Source: Spongiibacteraceae bacterium | GTDB lineage: Bacteria > Pseudomonadota > Gammaproteobacteria > Pseudomonadales > Dasaniaceae | Direction of reading: 5' to 3' | DNA: 64,000 nt | Assembly (NCBI GenBank): GCA_028280715.1 | Contig: JANQLG010000050.1 | Span: forward strand, 124,001 to 188,000 | Shown: positions 47,042 through 55,577 of the stretch, one piece after another | How the letters are laid out: each line of letters starts with the position of its first letter | Position numbering within the stretch: position 1 is the first letter of the stretch | The notes under the pieces: generated by a model | What the model saw: the letters and a program-made list of their open reading frames with translations, nothing else | What the model was told of the DNA's origin: nothing | Database searches by the model: none | Made by a program: the position numbers and the translations under genes

Positions 47042-47941
47042 TCAATATCGTCGCGAATACATCTTCGATATAGCCATTTCGAACGCGTCCTCTGCTTCTG
47101 TCTCCCGCGTTGTCATATTCTCAGGAGCGACTAAGTCATTAGTCTCACATTTATTCCAAAGAATATCAGTTGCCGATTTGAAAGAGTCAATAATTTCCAG
47201 GTAAGTACTTTCCGGCGACATAACCGTGTTTAGAAAGCTCATAATAATTGACAGAACTATACCCAGTATTGATGTAGTTAGCGCAAAGGATATTTTTATC
47301 AAAAAACTGTCAATCACCACTTTACTGGTTTCAGCATTGGTGATATCCATTGCTGTAAGCTCTGGCAGAGCCTTCATTATTCCCAAGAAAGTTCCAAATA
47401 TTCCCGCCACAATAAATATACCAGGCAAAATATTCAGTATTTCATTCGTTCTACTTAATGAAACTACACCTAAAATCTTATTAAACACCGGATTTGACGA
47501 AAAAACATTATTGGATATTGACTTAAAATTTGGCGCCTGTGATATGTCTTTACGCAAATAACGGACATGCGTTAGAAAATCATCAATCAGCATAATAATG
47601 CCATCCTGAACTAAAAATGCTCTATCACCAATTGTCATGACATGATCATCATTTCTCCTTTTATACTTAGCTCTTAACTCAAATATCTCGAAATAAGTCC
47701 TGGCCAAAAAACTTTTAACCAGATTATAAAATGATCCTTTTGGTGTTGGGTTATTCCATATATCACTGTGAACTCGCTTGCAAAACTCATCAACAAATCG
47801 CTTTTGCCTGTTAACAATCACCGAGATAAATAAACGCGCAATAACTGCCAGTAAAAACAAGACAATTAATATCGGCATTAAATAATTGGTTGCATACTGA
47901 ACAATAAGATTAACCGCCTCGAAAATAAACTCATTCATCAT
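47042..47941 (-). CDS. MotA/TolQ/ExbB-like stator subunit
   Basis: A 299-residue protein with a first membrane helix at about 15-40 (LMPILIVLFLLAVIARLFIS) and a cytoplasmic segment of about 125 residues rich in charged residues. Two more helices follow: ILPGIFIVAGIFGTFLGIM and FALTTSILGIVLSIIMSFL, the paired pore helices of MotA/ExbB/ZorA-type proteins. A short C-terminal tail follows. The start ATG overlaps the stop of the upstream MotB-like gene (ATGATGA), so the two are translated together. With it, it should form an ion-driven inner-membrane motor. No flagellar, Tol, Exb or Zorya gene is adjacent. Function unknown. Confidence 0.8.
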   Translation of the reverse strand: MMNEFIFEAVNLIVQYATNYLMPILIVLFLLAVIARLFISVIVNRQKRFVDEFCKRVHSDIWNNPTPKGSFYNLVKSFLARTYFEIFELRAKYKRRNDDHVMTIGDRAFLVQDGIIMLIDDFLTHVRYLRKDISQAPNFKSISNNVFSSNPVFNKILGVVSLSRTNEILNILPGIFIVAGIFGTFLGIMKALPELTAMDITNAETSKVVIDSFLIKISFALTTSILGIVLSIIMSFLNTVMSPESTYLEIIDSFKSATDILWNKCETNDLVAPENMTTRETEAEDAFEMAISKMYSRRY

Positions 47942-49965
47942 GCTTCCCCTTTCTCCGTAAGTCCAAACTTGATAATGACTCGCTGAGATTTCAAACAATT
48001 ATATCGACCACAAAACTCATCAATCGTCAGGCCACCGCTATCGGAAAAATCAACCTTTTCGGTAAAAAAGCTTCTTCCTGTTACATTCACCAAATGAACC
48101 ATTTTGTCCTGATGATTAAACCGAATTTTGTCCGTATCAAACACATACTCAAAAATAGATCTGGCCCTCTTGTAACTGAGATCCAGGTTGTAATTCACGG
48201 CTGTTCTATTTTCAACCGACAGAGCCGTTGGATCCACCGGCTTTCCTGCATAAGTTGGAGAAGCAAATCCAATTATTTCGACTGAAGAAATTAAATCAGC
48301 CAAATAATCACTACCAAACAAACTTTGCGCATAAACAGGAATCGCTTTACGAATAGTCACTATCATGCCTGGTTTCAGAGTATGACTATCGGTATCAAAG
48401 TAACTATCACCGAAATCCAGAATAACATCACCCGTATCAATATCGACATCAGCCGCAATTCCATTCTTATCGAAATTATCCCGGATTCGTTTAGCGATAT
48501 CGCGCCGCTGTTTTTCCATCTCCAAGGCTTTGCCAAGATTATCTTCAGCCTCGGCAAGCTCAGCTCTGGTTGTATTAAGATCCTCTTCAGCATCCTCCAG
48601 ATTTCTTCTTGCATCATCTAAGTCTGATCGCAACCTTGCGACTTGATCCCTATTATCACTCTGCTGATTTCTCAATGAATCAATTTTATTTTCCAATTCA
48701 GCCTTATCATCAAGATAAGTTTGATAGATAGCTTCTTTTTCTGCCTCCTTACCTCGCAACTTATCTTCTAGCGATGCAAGCACTGATTGATTTTTGTCAT
48801 CCTTATTTTTTAGTTCTGATATTCTTTTCCTCAACTGATCACGTTCTTCAGCCATAATATTTTTCAAGTCATCTTTTTCATTAGCTGCCGAATCTAACTT
48901 ATCCTGTAATGAAGCTATGTTTCTCTCACTGCTCTCACGCTCCATTTGTAAATCTCTAATTTGGCTTTCCAGATCATTAGTCTCTCTACTCAACTTACCG
49001 CGCAGAGCCCTGTTTTCAAATGCTTCACTCTGCAACTGATCTTCTAACTGCGCCAATTCCTTAAGACGGTCATCATGCCTTGCGGCCAGACGGTTAACCT
49101 TGTCCTCTAAACTCCTTTTTTCTTCCGAATATAAATTTTGCAAATCAGATATTTTTTCTTCTTCCATTTCTAGTTTATTTTCCAGCAGTGCAAGCCGGCT
49201 TTTATCTTCATCGCGCTGACTTTGAAGCTGATCATATTTTCTTTCCAAATCACGCCTTTCCCGCTCATGATCTGACTTTAATCGTTCCTGCTCTTGAGCC
49301 TCTATCTGTAATATGTCTTCCAGTGACGCAAGACTTTGTTGATTTTTCTGATTCTCTGCACGCAGCTCACTGAATTTTCTTTCCAACTCTCTGGTTTCTT
49401 CAAAATGCGCCTGCTGAAGCTGTAGTTTCTCTTCCTCTTCATCCTTAATACGATCACTTAATTGAGCCAAGTCATCCCGTCGCTGCTCAATCTCCCTCTC
49501 CAATTGACGGTTCTGTTCAACTTCGGTATTAAACCGTTCCGATGCTTCAGCCTTAGCTATGGCGTTGGCGTTCATTACTGTTCTTATCATCTGCTGATAG
49601 TTATTGAGCGAATTTTCTAACACTTTTTGCTCGTTATACTGAGCTGAAAGTTGATCCTTTTTCGCTCTGGCTTCATTTTCCAATAAATAAATTTGATCGA
49701 GAATATCTTCGTACAGCTTTCGCTCATAATCGCTAGCCTGTTGATTTAAATAATCGTCTTTAACTGACTCATAGGCGAGAAGCTCTTGCTTGGCATTTTC
49801 CAGCTGTGCATAGCTGGACACTGACATCATCTCAGTCCTTAAACTTGAAACCATATACATAAGAAGAAAAACGAAGGCCAACACCATAAAAAGGTCGCTA
49901 TAGGCTGCCCACTGCGTCCCACCAGTACTACCTTTTTTTCGGATAGTGTCGTAATCAAAGCTCAC
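47938..49965 (-). CDS. MotB-like protein with 46-residue repeat coiled coil and OmpA domain
   Basis: A 675-residue protein. Cytoplasmic start 1-18, then QWAAYSDLFMVLAFVFLLMYMV: one membrane helix (22-41) whose Asp24 corresponds to the ion-binding aspartate of MotB/ExbD/ZorB. A coiled coil runs from about 45 to 500, built from seven tandem 46-residue repeats at 166-487. An OmpA-like peptidoglycan-binding domain lies at about 510-660 (VILDFGDSYFDTDSHTL, VEIIGFAS, LDLSYKRARSIFEYV). Start is GTG at 49965, after GGGAATAA. The MotA-like gene overlaps its end. The arrangement implies an ion-powered subunit tethered to the cell wall. I know no named system with this layout. Confidence 0.82.
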   Translation of the reverse strand: MSFDYDTIRKKGSTGGTQWAAYSDLFMVLAFVFLLMYMVSSLRTEMMSVSSYAQLENAKQELLAYESVKDDYLNQQASDYERKLYEDILDQIYLLENEARAKKDQLSAQYNEQKVLENSLNNYQQMIRTVMNANAIAKAEASERFNTEVEQNRQLEREIEQRRDDLAQLSDRIKDEEEEKLQLQQAHFEETRELERKFSELRAENQKNQQSLASLEDILQIEAQEQERLKSDHERERRDLERKYDQLQSQRDEDKSRLALLENKLEMEEEKISDLQNLYSEEKRSLEDKVNRLAARHDDRLKELAQLEDQLQSEAFENRALRGKLSRETNDLESQIRDLQMERESSERNIASLQDKLDSAANEKDDLKNIMAEERDQLRKRISELKNKDDKNQSVLASLEDKLRGKEAEKEAIYQTYLDDKAELENKIDSLRNQQSDNRDQVARLRSDLDDARRNLEDAEEDLNTTRAELAEAEDNLGKALEMEKQRRDIAKRIRDNFDKNGIAADVDIDTGDVILDFGDSYFDTDSHTLKPGMIVTIRKAIPVYAQSLFGSDYLADLISSVEIIGFASPTYAGKPVDPTALSVENRTAVNYNLDLSYKRARSIFEYVFDTDKIRFNHQDKMVHLVNVTGRSFFTEKVDFSDSGGLTIDEFCGRYNCLKSQRVIIKFGLTEKGEA
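48505..49470 (-). repeat. Seven tandem 46-residue (138-bp) coding repeats
   Basis: Protein residues 166-487 divide exactly into seven 46-residue units beginning LAQLSD, LASLED, LALLEN, LAQLED, IASLQD, LASLED and VARLRS. Each has LE/LR near position 29-30 and a K/R-I/V-x-x-L step at 32-36. Forty-six equals five heptads plus one eleven-residue step, which keeps the coil continuous. At DNA level the copies have diverged, so the repeat is old and kept by selection on the protein. Confidence 0.85.
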
Positions 49966-50401
49966 AACTTATTCCCTCTCAGGCATGAACCGATAAGAAT
50001 ATGTAAGCGGTAAATTGTTATAGGGGGATCGCTAAACATCACCCCTCTCTTTTAAAACCTTAGCTGAGCAATGTAATAACCTACAAAATTTTTAATATAA
50101 AAATTACGCCACATTCCAGATTAAGGAATATCTAAATATTTTTTATATTTATTTGATTTATAAATAAAATTTGATTTACACCAACAATCTATTATCTATA
50201 CATTGTCTAATAACATCATTTTTATATATAAAATCGATTTAACAGGAACGAAAGATCGCCTGACAGTACAGGGGTTTTCAGAAAAGACTGCTAGAAAAAA
50301 GGGAGTGCAACTCTATCCAACAACTAAAGTAAAGTCGCAATAGGATTTAAATAACCAATATCAACTTGTTATATAAAATGATCCTTTATATGTCCGAGCA
50401 C
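49966..50401. other. AT-rich intergenic region before the MotB-like gene
   Basis: A 436-base gap, markedly AT-rich at 50090-50250, between typA (stop at 50402) and the MotB-like start at 49965; both genes run leftward. It should hold the promoter of the stator pair. ATATAAA..TTTATAT near 50370-50393 can form a weak stem after typA. No gene, tRNA or attachment site was found. Confidence 0.5.
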
Positions 50402-52216
50402 TTACTTTGCATTGGCTGCACGTTTGCGCTCATGCTCTTTCAAAAGTTTTTTGCGTAGACGAATACTTTCTGGCGTCACTTCGACCAACTCATCATCTTC
50501 AATAAACTCTAACGCCTGTTCCAGAGTATGTTTGACAGGCGGGGTCAAAATCAATGCTTCATCTGAACCTGAAGCACGAACATTGGTCAGCTGTTTACCT
50601 TTGGTAGGATTCACCGCTAAATCATTAGACCGCGAATGCAAACCGATAATTTGACCTTCATATACTTCTTCGGCATGCCCCAAAAACAAGCGGCCACGAT
50701 CCTGTAAATTAAACAGGGAATAGCTCAGCGTTTTACCATTAACCATCGACACCAAAACACCATTTTGGCGGCTAACAACTTCACCCTGTTTTACTGGGCC
50801 ATAGTGATCAAAAATACTGGTCATAATGCCCGAACCAGAAGTCATAGTTAAAAACTGCGAACGGAAACCAATTAATCCACGTGAAGGCACAATAAATTCC
50901 AGCTTCACACGACCTTTACCATCGGGCTCCATATTAGTCATCTCGGCCTTGCGAAGACCTAGTTCTTCCATGATTGAACCCTGATGCTGATCTTCAATAT
51001 CAATCACCACATTCTCGTAGGGCTCGTGAATTTCTCCATCCACTTCGCGCTGAATAACTTCGGGGCGAGACACACCCAATTCAAATCCTTCACGTCGCAT
51101 GGTTTCGATCAATACTGACAAATGCAGCTCACCACGACCAGAGACTTTAAATTTGTCGGGGCTGTCACCCTGCTCCACTCTCAAGGCCACATTGTGAATC
51201 AGCTCCTGATCCAGACGATCCTTGATATTACGCGACGTGACAAACTTACCCTCTTTACCGGCAAAGGGTGAATCATTGACCTGGAAAGTCATGCTCACCG
51301 TCGGCTCATCAACACTCAATGCGGGCAGCGCTTCAATCGCTACAGGGTCACAGAGCGTATCGGAAATACTTAACCCATCGATACCGGTAATACAGACGAT
51401 ATCGCCAGCCGACGCTTCTTCAACTTCAACGCGCTCCAAGCCGAGATAACCCATCACCGACAACACTTTGCCCTTTTTCTCAGAACCATCGGCACCGACC
51501 ACAACGATTTGCTGATTAGGCTGCAGTTTGCCGCGGGTAATGCGACCAACTCCGATAACACCGACATAGCTGGAGTAATCCAGGGCAGAAATCTGCATTT
51601 GGAAGGATTCATCCAGTTTCACCTGCGGTGGCGATACCTTTTCAGTGATCATCTCAAATAACGGCGTCATATCCTCAGCCAATTCATCGGGCTCAGGACC
51701 TGCTATGCCATTGAGTGCCGAAGCATAGATAACAGGGAAGTCGAGCTGTTCCTCAGTAGCGCCAAGGCGATCAAACAAATCGAAGACCTGGTCGATCACC
51801 CAGTCAGGACGAGAGCCCGGACGATCCACTTTATTCACCACCACGATAGGATTCAGACCTTTTTCAAAGGCTTTGGAGGTCACGAAACGCGTCTGAGGCA
51901 TCGGACCATCAACAGCATCCACCAACAACAGCACGCAGTCCACCATCGATAACACCCGCTCTACTTCACCACCGAAGTCGGCGTGTCCCGGGGTATCCAC
52001 AATATTGATGCGATAGCCATTCCACTCAATGGCCGTATTCTTGGCCAGGATGGTGATGCCACGCTCTTTCTCCTGGTCGTTAGAGTCCATGATGCGCTCA
52101 GCACCCTGGTCTTTTCTATCCAAAGTACCGGACTGTTGGAGAAGCTTGTCTACAAGCGTGGTTTTGCCATGGTCGACGTGGGCGATGATGGCGATATTAC
52201 GGAGGTTCTCTATCAC
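50402..52216 (-). CDS. typA: Ribosome-associated GTPase TypA/BipA
   Basis: A 604-residue translational GTPase. The G1 loop is [15 protein letters not shown], with switch [13 protein letters not shown]3 [14 protein letters not shown] and G4 [12 protein letters not shown]. The C-terminal half contains the BipA-specific domain ([25 protein letters not shown]). It assists ribosome assembly, especially at low temperature and under stress. I chose GTG at 52216, which gives the conserved [17 protein letters not shown]; the frame is open to 52282 but the extra 22 residues are not typical. Confidence 0.96.
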   Translation of the reverse strand: MIENLRNIAIIAHVDHGKTTLVDKLLQQSGTLDRKDQGAERIMDSNDQEKERGITILAKNTAIEWNGYRINIVDTPGHADFGGEVERVLSMVDCVLLLVDAVDGPMPQTRFVTSKAFEKGLNPIVVVNKVDRPGSRPDWVIDQVFDLFDRLGATEEQLDFPVIYASALNGIAGPEPDELAEDMTPLFEMITEKVSPPQVKLDESFQMQISALDYSSYVGVIGVGRITRGKLQPNQQIVVVGADGSEKKGKVLSVMGYLGLERVEVEEASAGDIVCITGIDGLSISDTLCDPVAIEALPALSVDEPTVSMTFQVNDSPFAGKEGKFVTSRNIKDRLDQELIHNVALRVEQGDSPDKFKVSGRGELHLSVLIETMRREGFELGVSRPEVIQREVDGEIHEPYENVVIDIEDQHQGSIMEELGLRKAEMTNMEPDGKGRVKLEFIVPSRGLIGFRSQFLTMTSGSGIMTSIFDHYGPVKQGEVVSRQNGVLVSMVNGKTLSYSLFNLQDRGRLFLGHAEEVYEGQIIGLHSRSNDLAVNPTKGKQLTNVRASGSDEALILTPPVKHTLEQALEFIEDDELVEVTPESIRLRKKLLKEHERKRAANAK

Positions 52217-52291
52217 TGCTGAATACCTAAAAAAGAGGGGCACCTGAATAGCGAGGCGTTTCAAAGGGCGGCGATTATACACTATTCAGGT

Positions 52292-52363
52292 TATTGGCGA
52301 AGTATTGTGTTGTACTACTCCTTACACACCAAAAAAGAACAATAAATGTAGTACCGGCCAATA
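52292..52363. repeat. Nested inverted repeats upstream of typA
   Basis: TATTGGC (52292-52298) is complementary to GCCAATA (52357-52363), and inside it GTACTAC (52312-52318) to GTAGTAC (52348-52354). The arms are asymmetrically spaced. It lies between the typA start and the stop of the chemoreceptor gene, so it could belong to the typA leader or to the chemoreceptor 3' end. Confidence 0.45.
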
Positions 52364-52444
52364 GCATTCTTGCGCCCTAAAAGGCCGCACTTTCCTTAGG
52401 CTTCGTTTTACCAAATACAGCAGAATATAAAGAAGGGATACTAA

Positions 52445-54073
52445 CTAATGAACTTTAAACTCGTAGACAATTTTTCTTAAATTATCCGCCTGTTCTGCAA
52501 GTTCCGATGAAGCCTTAGCGGCATCCGATGCTTGATCTACTGTACGTTCAGATAATTCATTGATACGAATGATATTTGTACTAATCTCCTCAGACACGCG
52601 ACTCTGCTCTTCGGCGGCACTGGCTACTTGTTGGTTCATACCATTAATTAAATCCACATGCTCATTAATCGCATCCAATGAATTTTCAGCTTTTCTGGAT
52701 TGATCCATTGCCATCTCTGCATTTTGTTGGCTAACTTCCATTTTTTTCACAGCCTGCGTAGTACCACTCTGTAAGCGCTCAATGATACTGCCTATTTCCG
52801 ATGTAGACTCCCCTGTTCTGGCAGCCAACGCCCTCACCTCATCAGCTACGACGGCAAAACCTCGACCCTGCTCACCAGCACGCGCAGCTTCAATAGCAGC
52901 ATTTAATGCTAATAAATTAGTTTGTTCTGCGACTGATTGAATAATGTCAGAAGCTTTACCAATTAACTCACTTTCTTTAGCAAGATGCTGAATAACTTCA
53001 CGTATCTCACCTACATCAGCAGCAAGATTTGATATAGCCCCAATATTTTCATGCATCACCTTCATTGATGAAGCCGTTTCTTGTTTTGCCTTTGAGGTCG
53101 CATCAGAAGCCGACTCAGCACTTTTAGCCACCTCAGCTGCCGTTGCAGACATCTGAGTGACCGCAGCAGCCACCTGATTAATTTCATCCTGCTGTAGCTC
53201 TATGCCCTTACGAGTGGAGGCGGCAACTGTATTCACTTTTTCTGAACCATCAGACACACCAATACTCAAGTTGGCAATAACCCTAACCAATAACTGCAAG
53301 TGGGTAATGAAACCGTTGAAATTATTAACTAGCGAACCGATTTCATCCTTGGCATGTGTTTTTAACCGTACGGTTAAATCGCCTTTACCCGTCGACATTC
53401 CCGCCAACGAATGAACAATTTGATTCACAGCACCCGTTGTATATAACGCAATATACAACGCACTAACAATTAAAATAGCCACCATCAAAAGTGCAATAAC
53501 AACTCCCGCAAAAATCGCCTGGCGACTTTCTCGGGATGCTTGACCAATTTCTTCACTTAATAGCTGTTGGTTACCCTGTCTGAGTAATGCCAGCTTATCC
53601 TGAAAATCCGTATACTTTTTATTGGCAGTATTCGCTCCAGCTGCCATAGCATTTAAATCCATATCGCCTTCGATCATGCCAGCCGCTAGCTTACTCGCCG
53701 ATGCCCAGTATTGTTCAAACTCATAACGTAAGCCGTTAATCTCCTGCTCTCTATTTGGGTCGACTTGAACAAGTTCTTCAAGATTTTTTAGCACTTCCTG
53801 CTGATGGTTTGATGCTTCTGAAATCATGTCAACATCGCTATTACTGATAGCTTCAGCAAGGGAATTACGCACCTTAAACAGAGCTAGATAACTATCATTC
53901 ACCTGTTCCAAAACTGGAAAGCTAATATGCTCAATGTGATTAAGACGACTATCTAATTTCTGCTGATTAACAAGATTAAAAAATAAATATATTGAAAAAC
54001 CCAAAGCACCAATAATTGCTATCAATAGAATTTTATATTTAAGTGACAATGACAACGACCCAACAATTCTCAT
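52445..54073 (-). CDS. Methyl-accepting chemotaxis protein, four-helix-bundle type
   Basis: A 542-residue classical chemoreceptor. First membrane helix 12-32, a periplasmic helical ligand domain about 35-185 (4HB_MCP-like), second helix 187-210, a HAMP domain about 212-265 ([24 protein letters not shown]), and the signalling domain with [47 protein letters not shown]. The C terminus ends without a CheR-tethering pentapeptide. The ligand is unknown. It is a lone gene; no che genes are in the window. Confidence 0.93.
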   Translation of the reverse strand: MRIVGSLSLSLKYKILLIAIIGALGFSIYLFFNLVNQQKLDSRLNHIEHISFPVLEQVNDSYLALFKVRNSLAEAISNSDVDMISEASNHQQEVLKNLEELVQVDPNREQEINGLRYEFEQYWASASKLAAGMIEGDMDLNAMAAGANTANKKYTDFQDKLALLRQGNQQLLSEEIGQASRESRQAIFAGVVIALLMVAILIVSALYIALYTTGAVNQIVHSLAGMSTGKGDLTVRLKTHAKDEIGSLVNNFNGFITHLQLLVRVIANLSIGVSDGSEKVNTVAASTRKGIELQQDEINQVAAAVTQMSATAAEVAKSAESASDATSKAKQETASSMKVMHENIGAISNLAADVGEIREVIQHLAKESELIGKASDIIQSVAEQTNLLALNAAIEAARAGEQGRGFAVVADEVRALAARTGESTSEIGSIIERLQSGTTQAVKKMEVSQQNAEMAMDQSRKAENSLDAINEHVDLINGMNQQVASAAEEQSRVSEEISTNIIRINELSERTVDQASDAAKASSELAEQADNLRKIVYEFKVH

Positions 54074-54518
54074 TGATAAATCCCTTTACTCTAGGAAAAA
54101 ACGAAGACAAGATTTGTATATACAAAAACACTAATAATACAAATTAATAGAATAAATCATAGAAATTGCAACAAAACTACAGAAAGTTTAATTAACTGTC
54201 ACGGAACACTAATAACCTTAATAAAGGAATAAAATCAGTTATTGCCATCCGATAGCATATGCAAAAATTTATCTGTAAATTTAAAGTATCACTTTACCAC
54301 TAGTTTGAATTTACAGAACCAAGATTACTAAACCATTAGACGAAACCCATATAAAGAAAATTAACAAAATAAAACAACCACTAGATTCAGCTTATTAATA
54401 GAATTACTGCCAGAACGGCATAAAGAATATTTTAAGAATTCAAAAAATCATATTAAACTGATATACCCTCCTCATTACTATTATCAAATTCCTATTTAAG
54501 ATGTGATTATAGGTTGAA

Positions 54519-54550
54519 CCCAGTAGCCCCCCCTCTGACCGCCCCCTCCC
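54519..54550 (-). other. Possible G-quadruplex sequence
   Basis: On the minus strand, runs of 3, 5, 7 and 3 G are separated by loops of 1, 8 and 5 bases (the eight-base loop has a further GG). This fits a loose quadruplex pattern and stands out sharply from AT-rich surroundings. Confidence 0.4.
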
Positions 54551-54730
54551 AAAAGCATACCTCTGCTTTTTAAAGAAAACTTCCAGGACAAATAAAACAG
54601 CATTTATTACAAATAAGATCAATGAATAGCACTCTAATAAAATGAGAGCTATTATTACTATCAAGCATATGCTGAAAGGATATTTCACTAAAAAAGCCAA
54701 GGGAGATATAAAACACTATTAAGGAATAAG

Positions 54731-54750
54731 CTTGCTGAAAACTCAGCAAG
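54731..54750 (+). promoter_or_regulatory. Hairpin directly upstream of a ribosome site
   Basis: CTTGCTGA pairs perfectly with TCAGCAAG around AAAC. GGAG of the following gene begins two bases later. It may expose or hide the ribosome site or mark the end of an attenuator; no T tract follows, so it is not a standard terminator. Confidence 0.5.
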
Positions 54751-54765
54751 TGGAGTATTAGCCTT

Positions 54766-55551
54766 ATGAGTATTAGGTCTATAAAAGAATGTTTTTTACT
54801 TTTTTTCGTCTTTGTGTTCGCCCTCCATTCCTCAGCTAGCGAAACAGAAGTCAAACCGCTAACTATTTGGTTTCCCAAAGTTTTTACCCAAAGTATCACT
54901 CAAAATAAATACGGTGATTATTTAGCAAACCTCATGGATAGGCTTGAACAGCCTAATTATCAACTACTAATTTCTAATGACTGGAATGAAGTGAAACCAC
55001 TGCTAGCGTCTGGAAAAATTGATATTATCTTCAGAAATCTGGACTGCCAATCGCAAGCTTCACAAAATTATGGTTATAAAACAATCACCTATACGAAACA
55101 ATATTTTTATTTGTTCTCAAAATCCAACAAGAACATTAACACTCTTAAAGACATAAAATCTGTGGGAGTTATCCGCGGATTACGTCAAAGTCAGTTCGAA
55201 CTCAATCATCCTGAAATCAATATACATAAATATGAAAACTATTTTGAACTCTATAAAAATCTTATAGACGACAATGTTGAAGCTATTGCTGGAACAATAA
55301 CTCTAATAGGCGCCTTATCCGAAACTCACAAACAGTCTGTAAAAACAATCTATGAACTTGAAGAAAGAAGCTACAACCTCATTATGATATCCAAGACATT
55401 AGAGAACAGCGAATTAGGCAATAGGATTAAAGCAGATTTTTTATCTAACTCAGAAGAGAATACCAATTTTTGGTCACAGTACGGACAAAGTCTTTTCTAT
55501 AAGCCAGATGATGCATCGATTCCTCATAGATCGGGCTGCACGATTCAATAG
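54766..55551 (+). CDS. Periplasmic substrate-binding-like protein
   Basis: A 261-residue exported protein with a signal peptide (hydrophobic ~8-21, HSSASE cleavage region). Its fold resembles the SBP family 3 proteins: LTIWFPKVF at the first strand, IDIIFRNLDCQ, then LKDIKSVGVIRGLRQSQFE for the second lobe, and NVEAIAGTI. No transporter permease or ATPase is adjacent, so it may serve a sensor or be an orphan. AT content is higher than in most neighbours, in line with the intergenic region before it. GGAG lies about ten bases upstream of ATG. The specific ligand cannot be read. Confidence 0.7.
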   Translation: MSIRSIKECFLLFFVFVFALHSSASETEVKPLTIWFPKVFTQSITQNKYGDYLANLMDRLEQPNYQLLISNDWNEVKPLLASGKIDIIFRNLDCQSQASQNYGYKTITYTKQYFYLFSKSNKNINTLKDIKSVGVIRGLRQSQFELNHPEINIHKYENYFELYKNLIDDNVEAIAGTITLIGALSETHKQSVKTIYELEERSYNLIMISKTLENSELGNRIKADFLSNSEENTNFWSQYGQSLFYKPDDASIPHRSGCTIQ

Positions 55552-55577
55552 ATTACCCATTAAAACCATACTGTTAA

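Larger units (their letters stand above)
54074..54765. other. Long AT-rich intergenic region with a G-rich island
   Basis: A 692-base gap between divergent genes, strongly AT-rich except for a short C-rich block at 54519-54550 whose complement has four or more runs of three or more G. Open frames on the minus strand (54440-54700 and 54570-54899) have no family, ribosome site or conserved start and are not called. A perfect eight-pair hairpin lies at 54731-54750, just before the ribosome site of the next gene. Promoters for the chemoreceptor (left) and binding-protein (right) genes are expected. Confidence 0.45.

Noticed and set aside
47042-49965. Zorya anti-phage defence system
   Set aside because: A MotA-like and a MotB-like gene are present, but no ZorC, ZorD or ZorE gene is adjacent, and the long tail is on the MotB-like rather than the ZorA-like subunit.
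54440-54899. Minus-strand frames in the AT-rich gap, including hydrophobic peptides
   Set aside because: Hydrophobic translations are expected from AT-rich DNA; they overlap each other and the start of the real binding-protein gene.
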